From: an uncultured bacterium
GTDB lineage: Bacteria > Pseudomonadota > Gammaproteobacteria > Burkholderiales > Burkholderiaceae_D
Assembly: GCA_903872555.1 (NCBI GenBank)
Contig: CAIQLE010000005.1
Span: 1-7,372, forward strand
DNA: 7,372 nt
Reading direction: 5' to 3'
This document shows positions 1-7,372 of the stretch, in pieces (within the stretch, counting starts at the first letter, position 1; each line of letters starts with the position of its first letter). The notes beneath the pieces were generated by a model. That model saw only the letters and a program-made list of their open reading frames with translations, did no database searches and was not told where the DNA came from. Both the position numbers and the translations under genes were made by a program.

Positions 1-2180
<2,180 letters not shown>

Positions 2181-2184
<4 letters not shown>

Positions 2185-2510
2185 ACCGATCTAAACTCAA
2201 TCAATTGCTGGTGCTGCTAATGATGGTTCTGGCAGGGCAGGTGCACGCACAAAATCTGTTTGGTGATCCGCCATGTGCAGACTGGCCGGAAATCCAGAGC
2301 GCATCAAAACTCGCCTGGCTCAACGCTTTTCTCGCGCCACTGAACATGGCAACCCTGACCAGAAAAAAAACTCTGGAAGATAAATTCAGCAAACTGCCAT
2401 CGCTGTCGCCTGCGCTGCTCAGCGTGGATGCTTTTTGTGTCGCGCATCCGGGAAGGCATGCATCTGAAGGAGCAGTAGTATTTCTGGATGAACTGAACGC
2501 TGCGCCTTAA
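2181..2510 (+). CDS. Small predicted periplasmic protein with two cysteines, unknown function
   Basis: The 109-residue product has a clear Sec signal peptide: basic start (MNRSK), hydrophobic core (LLVLLMMVLAG, about 9-19) and an AXA-like site V-H-A before Gln24, leaving a mature chain of about 86 residues. The mature part has exactly two cysteines, Cys32 in a C-A-D-W motif and Cys86 in VDAFC, probably a disulfide. The plan (Cys-x-x-Trp near the N-terminus, an AWLNAFL helix, then VDxFC and a terminal helix) recalls small HdeA-like or Rap1a/Tai-like secreted proteins. This is a weak architectural resemblance and no function can be assigned. The ATG overlaps the stop of the PRT gene (ATGA), implying translational coupling; a GGGA at 2170-2173 may serve as ribosome binding site. 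A strong terminator follows about 45 nt after the stop. The codon style resembles its neighbours, so recent transfer is not suggested. Confidence 0.72.
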
Positions 2511-2550
2511 TTCATTCCGTTTCATCGCGATACATCTCGTGTATGCACGA

Positions 2551-2594
2551 AAGAAAAAGCCCCGGTTACTTGCGTAACCGAGGCTTTTACTTTT
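2551..2594. terminator. Bidirectional intrinsic terminator between the PRT operon and tRNA-Leu
   Basis: A 12-bp stem pairs 2558-2569 (AGCCCCGGTTAC) with 2574-2585 (GTAACCGAGGCT), with one non-Watson-Crick position (G-U in the minus-strand RNA, a C-A mismatch in the plus-strand RNA) and a 4-nt loop at 2570-2573. Flanking A and T runs extend the stem by about three A-T pairs. Read on the minus strand the loop is the stable GNRA tetraloop GCAA and the hairpin is followed by TTTTTCTTT, a good terminator just after the tRNA 3' end. Read on the plus strand it is followed by TTTTACTTTTT, ending the hisZ-purA operon. It probably acts in both directions, better on the minus strand. Confidence 0.88.
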
Positions 2595-2599
2595 TAAGC

Positions 2600-2684
2600 T
2601 GGTGCCCACGGAGGGACTCGAACCCCCACACCTTGCGGCACATGGACCTGAACCATGCGCGTCTACCAATTCCGCCACGTGGGC
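2600..2684 (-). tRNA. tRNA-Leu(CAG)
   Basis: The minus strand folds as a class II (long variable arm) tRNA. The acceptor stem GCCCACG (complement of 2678-2684) pairs perfectly with CGTGGGC (complement of 2604-2610), followed by discriminator A and an encoded CCA (complement of 2600-2602). The D-loop region GGCGGAATTGGTAGACGC, a 7-nt anticodon loop TTCAGGT flanked by CATGG and CCATG, the extra arm TGCCGCAAGGTGT and the T-loop GGTTCGAGTCC are all present. The anticodon is CAG (complement of 2648-2650) and reads CUG, a leucine codon common in these genes. Length is 85 nt with CCA, normal for tRNA-Leu. It has its own promoter and terminator and is therefore a single-gene transcript divergent from rnr. 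Confidence 0.98.
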
Positions 2685-2698
2685 TTAAAGAAGGCGAG

Positions 2699-2726
2699 AT
2701 TATAGCGGATAAATCACCTAAGTCAA
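2699..2726 (-). promoter_or_regulatory. Sigma70 promoter of tRNA-Leu with GC-rich discriminator
   Basis: On the minus strand, TTGACT (complement of 2721-2726, 5 of 6 to consensus) and a perfect TATAAT (complement of 2699-2704) are separated by 16 bp. The bases after the -10 box are CTCGCC, a GC-rich discriminator of the kind linked to ppGpp/DksA stringent control of stable RNA promoters. Transcription would start near 2692, giving a leader of about 8 nt before the mature tRNA. Confidence 0.85.
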
Positions 2727-2763
2727 CCAAAGAACCTGCTAATTTCATTCTTGGCACTGCAGT

Positions 2764-2796
2764 TTTACAGCAAAGCCGTCACCTGTCCGTTACACT
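2764..2796 (+). promoter_or_regulatory. Possible rnr promoter (weak)
   Basis: TACACT at 2791-2796 matches the -10 consensus at four of six positions and lies about 36 nt before the rnr start codon. TTTACA at 2764-2769 resembles a -35 box, but the 21-bp spacing is too long, so only the -10 part is reasonable. A promoter is expected here because rnr follows a terminator and a divergent tRNA. Confidence 0.3.
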
Positions 2797-2832
2797 AGCG
2801 ATGTTTTATTCCCTAATTACTCCCTAAGACTT

Positions 2833-5241
2833 TTGAGCCAATTCCCCTACAGCATACCCAGCCGCGAAGAGATACTCGGCCTTCTTCGTAACGAAGCAGG
2901 TCCACTGACCCTCGCCGCCTTTGCCAAAGCCCTGTCCGTCAAGGAAGCCGAACTGGATGGGCTGACACGCCGTCTGGCGGCCATGGAGCGCGACGGTCAG
3001 CTGAAATCTGATACCAAGGGCCGCATACAGCTGGCCAATACCTCCAGCTTCACCGTGGGCCGTGTTTCGGCACATCGTGATGGGTATGGCTTCCTGATTC
3101 CGGATGAGGGCGAGGATATCTTCCTGCCCGAAAAAGAAATGCAGAAGGTCATGAATGGTGACCGTGTGCAGGTACGCGTGACGGGCATAGACCGGCGCGG
3201 TCGTCCCGAAGGCACCATTGTTGAAGTGCTGTCGCGCGCCAACACCCATGTGATTGGCCGACTGGTCAATGAAAATGGTGTCTGGCTGGTAGTGCCTGAA
3301 GATAAACGCATCGGCCATGATATTCAGCTCGCTGGTAAACCCGGCAAGGCCAAGGCCGGTCAGGTGGTCAGTGTTGAATTGACTGAGCAGCCATCGCGCT
3401 ATTCCCAGCCGGTGGGCACTATCGCTGAAGTGCTGGGTGATATCGATGATCCCGGCATGGAAATCGAAATCGCTGTGCGTAAATACGGCGTGCCGCATAT
3501 CTTTTCCGATGCTGCTCAAAAGATGGCAGCGAAACTGCCTTCCGAAGTGATGATGTCCGATCTGGAGCAGCGTGTTGATTTGCGCGATGTGCCACTGGTG
3601 ACGATTGATGGTGAAGATGCGCGTGACTTTGATGATGCCGTCTATTGCGAGCCTGTCAAAATCGGCCGTCTGAAAGGTCACCGGCTGATCGTCGCGATTG
3701 CTGACGTCAGTCATTACGTTAAACCGAATGATGCCCTCGATGTTGATGCGCTTGAGCGCAGCACCTCCGTGTATTTCCCTCGCCGCGTGATTCCCATGCT
3801 GCCGGAGAAGCTCTCCAACGGGCTGTGCTCACTGAATCCTGATGTCGACCGCCTGACGTTGGTTTGCGATGCCGTGATTACCGCCGAAGGTGAGATCCAT
3901 GCTTACCAGTTTTATCCTGCCGTCATTCATTCGGCCGCACGCCTGACGTACACCGAAGTGGCCGCCATGCTGGGCAATACCCGTGGCCCTGAGGCTGCGC
4001 GCCGTCCTGCCTTATTGCCGCATCTGCAGAATCTGTATGACTTGTTCCAGGTACTGATGCAGGCCAGGAAAAAACGTGGTGCGATGGATTTCGAAACCAC
4101 AGAAACCTATATCGTCTGTAATGCCGCAGGTAAGATTGAACAGATCCTGCCGCGCACCCGCAATGATGCCCACAAACTGATTGAAGAATGCATGCTGGCT
4201 GCCAACGTCTGCGCTGCCAACTTCATGGAAGTGAACAAGCATCCGGGCGTCTACCGTATTCATGCCGGCCCGACCGAAGAAAAACTCAATCAGCTGCGCA
4301 CCTTCCTCAAGCAACTGAGTCTGAATCTGGGCGGTGGTAACTCACCTTCAGCGTCGGACTATGCGACCCTGATGGATAAGATCAAGGGACGACCTGACGC
4401 GATTCTGCTGCAGACCATGCTCTTGCGCTCCATGCAGCAGGCGGTCTACAGCCCGGACAATATCGGCCACTTTGGTTTGTCCTACGACGCCTACGCACAT
4501 TTCACCAGCCCGATACGGCGCTATCCCGATCTGCTCACGCATCGCGTGATCAAGGCCATACTGCAGAAAAAGCAGTACCACCCCAAAGACATTGCCAGCG
4601 AAACGCTGAATACCAACCTCTCGCCCGCTGCACGCAAGATGCAGGCAAAGGACAGGGCGGCCGGCAAGAAGCGCGCTGAAGGCGATCTGGCTATCTGGGA
4701 AGCACTGGGCATCCATTGCTCAGCCAATGAGCGCCGTGCAGATGAAGCCTCGCGTGATGTCGAGGCCTGGCTGAAATGCTATTTCGTGCGCGACAAGCTG
4801 GGTGAAGAATTTACAGGCACCATTTCCGGTGTGGCTTCCTTCGGCATTTTTGTACAGCTCGATGCCTTGTTCATTGAAGGCATGGTGCACATTACCGATC
4901 TCGGCGCGGATTACTTCCAGTTCGACGATGCGCGCCATGAATTGCGTGGCGAGCGCACCGGCATACGCTATCAGCTGACCGATCGCGTGACGGTGCAGGT
5001 CAGCCGTGTTGATCTGGATGCGCGTCGCATTGATTTGCGCCTGGTTAGTGAGCCCGGGATACACACGCAGCTGAAAAATGAATCGCGCCGTGCAGATGCC
5101 AAGCACGGACATACCGGTCATCTGGGGGCAAAGAAAGCGGCCAAAAAGGCAGCCAAAAAAGCGTCGCCCAAAAAGCCGGAAGGTCTGGCTCCCAAGACTG
5201 CAAAGTCAGCTGCGCGCAATGGCAAGAAGAAGCGCAAATAA
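2833..5241 (+). CDS. rnr: Ribonuclease R (3'-5' exoribonuclease)
   Basis: RNase R degrades structured RNA from the 3' end to nucleoside monophosphates and works in mRNA decay, rRNA quality control and trans-translation. The 802-residue product has the full domain order: N-terminal winged-helix-like region (about 8-68), two cold-shock domains (from Phe73, GRVSAHRDGYGFLIPD, and about 135-230), the RNB catalytic domain (about 245-575), S1 domain (about 657-738, GTISGVASFGIFVQL) and a basic tail. The catalytic acidic cluster TIDGEDARDFDDA gives Asp259, Asp265, Asp267 and Asp268, matching the four metal-binding Asp of E. coli RNase R; FTSPIRRYPDLL lies at 557-568. The tail (767-802) is built of Lys-Lys-Ala-Ala repeats, matching the Lys-rich region known to bind tmRNA-SmpB in E. 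coli. The start is TTG at 2833: MSQFPYSIPSREEIL is the expected N-terminus and no suitable ATG is nearby. The ribosome binding site is poor (TAAG at 2825-2828), so translation may be modest. Confidence 0.97.
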   Translation: MSQFPYSIPSREEILGLLRNEAGPLTLAAFAKALSVKEAELDGLTRRLAAMERDGQLKSDTKGRIQLANTSSFTVGRVSAHRDGYGFLIPDEGEDIFLPEKEMQKVMNGDRVQVRVTGIDRRGRPEGTIVEVLSRANTHVIGRLVNENGVWLVVPEDKRIGHDIQLAGKPGKAKAGQVVSVELTEQPSRYSQPVGTIAEVLGDIDDPGMEIEIAVRKYGVPHIFSDAAQKMAAKLPSEVMMSDLEQRVDLRDVPLVTIDGEDARDFDDAVYCEPVKIGRLKGHRLIVAIADVSHYVKPNDALDVDALERSTSVYFPRRVIPMLPEKLSNGLCSLNPDVDRLTLVCDAVITAEGEIHAYQFYPAVIHSAARLTYTEVAAMLGNTRGPEAARRPALLPHLQNLYDLFQVLMQARKKRGAMDFETTETYIVCNAAGKIEQILPRTRNDAHKLIEECMLAANVCAANFMEVNKHPGVYRIHAGPTEEKLNQLRTFLKQLSLNLGGGNSPSASDYATLMDKIKGRPDAILLQTMLLRSMQQAVYSPDNIGHFGLSYDAYAHFTSPIRRYPDLLTHRVIKAILQKKQYHPKDIASETLNTNLSPAARKMQAKDRAAGKKRAEGDLAIWEALGIHCSANERRADEASRDVEAWLKCYFVRDKLGEEFTGTISGVASFGIFVQLDALFIEGMVHITDLGADYFQFDDARHELRGERTGIRYQLTDRVTVQVSRVDLDARRIDLRLVSEPGIHTQLKNESRRADAKHGHTGHLGAKKAAKKAAKKASPKKPEGLAPKTAKSAARNGKKKRK

Positions 5242-5389
5242 ATCAGTCCATGCGTCTTCAGTCCTGACTGTAAAAATAGACGCTGTCTGGTTTTAAAAGC
5301 AGTTCATCAGTCGGCTCATGCTTAGCTTGCCGACTGATGCTTACCTAATCGTACCGATCTGCACATAAAAACGCAGTCTATAAAAGCTC
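5242..5389. other. rnr-rlmB intergenic region rich in CAGTC/GACTG
   Basis: This 148-base gap separates two same-strand genes. It contains CAGTC at 5244, 5259, 5308 and 5374 and the complement GACTG at 5266 and 5332. The copies at 5259 and 5266 form a tight dyad (CAGTC-CT-GACTG); those at 5308 and 5332 lie in the longer inverted repeat annotated separately. Near the rlmB start, TATAAA at 5379-5384 looks like a -10 box but has no -35 partner and would give a nearly leaderless transcript. Confidence 0.5.
5305..5339. repeat. Perfect 11-bp inverted repeat (possible rnr terminator or regulatory hairpin)
   Basis: CATCAGTCGGC at 5305-5315 is the exact reverse complement of GCCGACTGATG at 5329-5339, with a 13-nt loop. 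The stem is stable and GC-balanced, but the plus strand continues CTTACCTAATC with no U-run, so it is not a standard intrinsic terminator. It could stabilise the rnr 3' end, attenuate readthrough into rlmB, or be a protein-binding dyad. Confidence 0.7.
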
Positions 5390-6130
5390 ATGAAATCGAA
5401 ACTGATCTTTGGTTTTCACCCTGTTACAGCGCGTTTGCGTCACGATGCCGCTTCGGTGGAAGAAATTTATGTGGATGCTTCGCGCCACGACCGTCGCATG
5501 GGCGATCTGCTGCGTGCTGCCAAAGGCGCAAACGTGCGCATCATTCAGGCAGATGACCAGCGTCTCGATGCCATGGTAGGCACACGGCGCCATCAGGGTG
5601 TCGTTGCCCGTGCCGGTGAATTGTCGCTGGCGCGCAATCTGGCTGAGTTATTGGACGGCATACAAGGTCCTCCCTTGCTGTTGCTACTCGATGGAGTGAC
5701 CGATCCGCACAATCTGGGTGCCTGTCTGCGCGTGGCCGATGGCGCGGGCGCTCATGCTGTCATCGCTCCCAAAGACCGTGCCGTGGGTTTGAATGCTACC
5801 GCTGCCAAAGTAGCCAGTGGTGCTGCCGATACCGTGCCTTACATTACCGTGACCAATCTCGCGCGCACCATGCGTGAACTGCAGGAACGTGATGTCTGGC
5901 TTACAGGCACCACCGAAGATGCCGAGCAGACCCTGTACGATGTTGATTACAGCGGCGGTACAGCTTTCGTGATGGGTTCGGAAGGTGAGGGCCTGCGCAG
6001 ACTGACCCGCGAGAACTGTGATCGTCTGGTGAATTTGCCTATGCTGGGCTCGGTGGAAAGCCTGAACGTGTCCGTTGCTACCGGCATCTGTCTATATGAA
6101 GCGCGCCGTCAGCGAATGACACCGAAATGA
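5390..6130 (+). CDS. rlmB: 23S rRNA (guanosine-2'-O)-methyltransferase RlmB
   Basis: RlmB is a SPOUT (TrmH/SpoU) enzyme that uses S-adenosylmethionine to methylate the 2'-O of G2251 in the P-loop of 23S rRNA. The 246-residue product has an N-terminal rRNA-binding domain (about 2-75, beginning [13 protein letters not shown] as in RlmB) and a C-terminal knotted methylase domain. All three SpoU motifs are present: motif 1 [19 protein letters not shown] (99-117, with Asn108 and Arg114), motif 2 [10 protein letters not shown] (194-203) and motif 3 [16 protein letters not shown] (215-230, with Ser224 and Asn226). Length is normal. The ATG at 5390 fits the family N-terminus; the upstream AAAAGCT is a poor Shine-Dalgarno sequence. 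It follows rnr by 148 nt; the rnr-rlmB pairing is also conserved in gammaproteobacteria, which supports the RlmB rather than TrmH assignment. Confidence 0.95.
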   Translation: MKSKLIFGFHPVTARLRHDAASVEEIYVDASRHDRRMGDLLRAAKGANVRIIQADDQRLDAMVGTRRHQGVVARAGELSLARNLAELLDGIQGPPLLLLLDGVTDPHNLGACLRVADGAGAHAVIAPKDRAVGLNATAAKVASGAADTVPYITVTNLARTMRELQERDVWLTGTTEDAEQTLYDVDYSGGTAFVMGSEGEGLRRLTRENCDRLVNLPMLGSVESLNVSVATGICLYEARRQRMTPK

Positions 6131-6161
6131 GATTGAAAAAACGAGTGCTGCTGAAATCCCA

Positions 6162-6167
6162 TAAAAT
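6162..6167 (+). promoter_or_regulatory. Possible cysE promoter -10 element (weak)
   Basis: TAAAAT in the 74-base rlmB-cysE gap matches the -10 consensus at five of six positions, 37 nt before the cysE start. The nearest -35-like hexamer, TTGAAA at 6133-6138, is 23 bp away, too far. It may be used with an activator, or cysE may be read through from rlmB. Confidence 0.3.
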
Positions 6168-6204
6168 CAAAACTCATACACACTGAGCCAACAAAATCTG
6201 CCCC

Positions 6205-6954
6205 ATGTTCAGCCGCCTCAACGAAGACATCAGCAGCATCATAGAACGCGACCCGGCTGCCCGCAGCCGCTGGGAAGTACTGACCTGCTATCCCGGTCTG
6301 CAGGCCATCGTCATGCATCGCTGGGCCAACACCTGCTGGCGCGCCGGTTTTAAATGGCTAGGCCGTTTCATCTCGCATATCGCGCGCACGCTGACAGGCA
6401 TAGAGATACACCCCGGTGCCACCATCGGTCGCCGTGTCTTTATCGATCATGGTTTTGGCGTGGTGATAGGTGAGACCGCTGAAGTGGGAGACGACTGTAC
6501 GATTTATCAGGGCGTCACCCTGGGCGGCACATCGCTGGCCAAGGGCGCAAAGCGCCATCCCACCCTAGGGCGTGGTGCCATCATCGGTGCCGGTGCCAAA
6601 GTATTGGGTTCTTTTACCGTGGGTGAGGGTGCCAAGGTCGGCTCGAATGCGGTGGTGGTCAAAGAAGTGCCTGCCGGCGCCACGGCAGTCGGCAACCCGG
6701 CCCGCATTATTCAGAAAGAAGTGCAAACCACGCGCGACGATGCTGCGGCAAGACTGTTTGCTGCCTATGGCATCACACCGAATGGTGATGATCCCTTGTC
6801 CAAAGCCATGCACGGCCTGATCGATAATGCCGCCTCACAAGAGCTGCAGTTGCTGAAGATCGTTGAAGCGCTGAAGGCGGCAGGGATCACCTGCGAGACG
6901 GTGCCTGAGCTGGATAAATTCAATCCTGCCAAGCTGAACAAGCTGATGGAATAA
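6205..6954 (+). CDS. cysE: Serine O-acetyltransferase CysE
   Basis: CysE transfers acetyl from acetyl-CoA to L-serine, giving O-acetylserine, the acceptor for sulfide in cysteine synthesis; it acts in the cytoplasm. The 249-residue product has a short helical N-terminal part (1-60, [19 protein letters not shown]) and a left-handed beta-helix of hexapeptide repeats (about 65-170). [11 protein letters not shown] (65-75) and [12 protein letters not shown] (79-90) carry the active site: His82 matches E. coli His158, and Glu67 stands where E. coli has Asp143. [10 protein letters not shown] (101-110), [10 protein letters not shown] (126-135) and AVGNPARII (161-169) complete the pattern. A helical tail of about 80 residues follows, ending KLME and not the terminal Ile that enterobacterial CysE inserts into CysK. 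It is the shorter type with a reduced N-terminal domain. The ATG at 6205 fits the usual MFSRLxEDI start; no clear ribosome binding site is seen. The gene converges with lpxH. Confidence 0.95.
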   Translation: MFSRLNEDISSIIERDPAARSRWEVLTCYPGLQAIVMHRWANTCWRAGFKWLGRFISHIARTLTGIEIHPGATIGRRVFIDHGFGVVIGETAEVGDDCTIYQGVTLGGTSLAKGAKRHPTLGRGAIIGAGAKVLGSFTVGEGAKVGSNAVVVKEVPAGATAVGNPARIIQKEVQTTRDDAAARLFAAYGITPNGDDPLSKAMHGLIDNAASQELQLLKIVEALKAAGITCETVPELDKFNPAKLNKLME

Positions 6955-7020
6955 GCCCATCAGTTCATCAGAGTGCGCTGACAGCCACACCCTTATTAGT
7001 CGTTTTATCTCGGTTTGAAT

Positions 7021-7039
7021 CTCATGCGCTTTGCGTGAG
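7021..7039. terminator. Weak hairpin between convergent cysE and lpxH
   Basis: CTCATGC (7021-7027) pairs with GCGTGAG (7033-7039) around the 5-nt loop GCTTT: seven pairs in the plus-strand RNA, one of them G-U. It is followed by AATCTTCG, without a proper U-tract, on the plus strand; the minus-strand side (ATTCAAACC) is no better. Its place between two convergent genes favours a role in ending both transcripts, but the rest of the 102-base gap shows nothing else and the call is tentative. Confidence 0.35.
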
Positions 7040-7056
7040 AATCTTCGTGCCGCAAA

Positions 7057-7372
7057 TTAAGTCAGCGTGACGGAAGTTATCTGTCCATCGACACCGAGCG
7101 CGAACCAGCCGCCACGCACCTGCTCAGCATCACAATCCCAGTCGGGTAAAACATAGCGCGTGCCGGCATCGGTTTCATGCACGGCGGGCCGGTGCGTATG
7201 TCCGTGCATCAGGGTCTTCACAGCGTAGCTTGAGAAGAGCTTGTTAATTTGGGTCGGATTCACATCCATGATGGACATCGGTTTCTCGCGCTGAGCTTCA
7301 CGACTGCCTTCACGCAAACCGGCAATGATGGCTTTGCGTTCCTGTAGCGGGCGGGCCAGAAAAGCTTGCTGC
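7057..7372 (-). CDS. lpxH: UDP-2,3-diacylglucosamine diphosphatase LpxH, C-terminal part (5' end outside window)
   Basis: LpxH hydrolyses UDP-2,3-diacylglucosamine to lipid X and UMP, the fourth step of lipid A synthesis, on the inner face of the inner membrane. The open frame runs from the right window edge to TAA at 7059-7057. The visible 104 residues begin QQAFLARPLQERKAI and contain the conserved IMDVNP (complement of about 7260-7277) and the calcineurin-like metal-binding motif HGHTHRP, whose two histidines after the glycine bind the Mn ions. The terminal part ends WFALGVDGQITSVTLT. An in-frame TTG at 7317 could be mistaken for a start, but LpxH-like sequence continues upstream of it to the edge, so the gene is cut by the window, not shortened. 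Full-length LpxH is about 240-270 residues, so more than half lies outside. It is convergent with cysE. Confidence 0.93.
   Translation of the reverse strand, partial: QQAFLARPLQERKAIIAGLREGSREAQREKPMSIMDVNPTQINKLFSSYAVKTLMHGHTHRPAVHETDAGTRYVLPDWDCDAEQVRGGWFALGVDGQITSVTLT

Larger units (their letters stand above)
2511..2832. other. Intergenic stretch holding a shared terminator, tRNA-Leu and two outward promoters
   Basis: This 322-base stretch has no supported protein gene. From left to right it holds a short spacer, a hairpin terminator usable from both strands, the minus-strand tRNA-Leu gene, the tRNA promoter, and a spacer of about 100 bases that must carry the rnr promoter and leader. ORFs running through the tRNA are translations of tRNA sequence and are not genes. 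Confidence 0.85.

Noticed and set aside
2304..2678. Minus-strand ORF beginning MAELVDAHGSG over the tRNA
   Set aside because: It is the well-known spurious translation of tRNA-Leu sequence followed by the terminator and an antisense read of the small secreted protein.
2543..2827. Plus-strand ORF containing CPRRDSNPHTLRHMD
   Set aside because: It translates the complement of the terminator and tRNA-Leu; no protein-like conservation is expected.
2824..3714. 296-residue ORF antisense to the start of rnr
   Set aside because: It mirrors rnr codons, is rich in His, Gln and Ile, has no recognisable motif, and its coding strand would run against a core gene.
5078..5296. Arg/Lys-rich small ORF overlapping the rnr end
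   Set aside because: It is a frame-shifted read of the lysine-rich rnr tail, with no ribosome binding site and no independent support.
7315..7317. TTG as start of a short 86-residue protein
   Set aside because: LpxH-like sequence (QQAFLARPLQERKAI) continues in frame upstream to the window edge.

Overview
This window looks like a stretch of betaproteobacterial core chromosome, most likely Burkholderiales and close to Oxalobacteraceae (Herminiimonas, Janthinobacterium or Undibacterium type). That placement rests on remembered gene order (hisZ-purA-phosphoribosyltransferase ... rnr-rlmB-cysE-lpxH) and on how the proteins read; no search was run. No mobile element, CRISPR array, phage gene or obvious foreign segment is visible. 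Gene density is high and the genes share a similar style.

Layout. Positions 1-2510 (+) form a compact probable operon: the 3' end of hisZ (histidine biosynthesis regulatory subunit), complete purA (adenylosuccinate synthetase), a phosphoribosyltransferase resembling xanthine-guanine PRTs that overlaps purA, and a small predicted secreted protein with two cysteines joined to it by an ATGA stop/start overlap. A strong hairpin terminator with U-rich tracts on both strands (about 2551-2594) closes this operon and also a tRNA gene arriving from the other side. The tRNA is tRNA-Leu(CAG), 2600-2684 on the minus strand, with CCA encoded and a near-consensus sigma70 promoter at 2699-2726. Positions 2833-6954 (+) carry rnr (RNase R, TTG start), rlmB (23S rRNA Gm2251 methyltransferase) and cysE (serine O-acetyltransferase). 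A perfect 11-bp inverted repeat lies between rnr and rlmB. At the right edge, on the minus strand and convergent with cysE, is the C-terminal part of lpxH (lipid A biosynthesis), cut by the window end.

How the genes work together. The left operon joins histidine and purine metabolism: both pathways draw on PRPP, and PurA begins the IMP-to-AMP branch. The tRNA, RNase R and RlmB belong to translation and RNA quality control, CysE starts cysteine synthesis, and LpxH makes lipid X for the outer membrane. The last three look like conserved neighbours rather than one pathway.

I found no convincing undescribed system. The points most worth a second look are the small secreted two-cysteine protein fused translationally to the PRT gene, the uncharacterised purine-type PRT with an uncertain start, the inverted repeat and CAGTC/GACTG cluster before rlmB, and the C-terminal tail of CysE, which lacks the terminal isoleucine used for CysK binding in enterobacteria.
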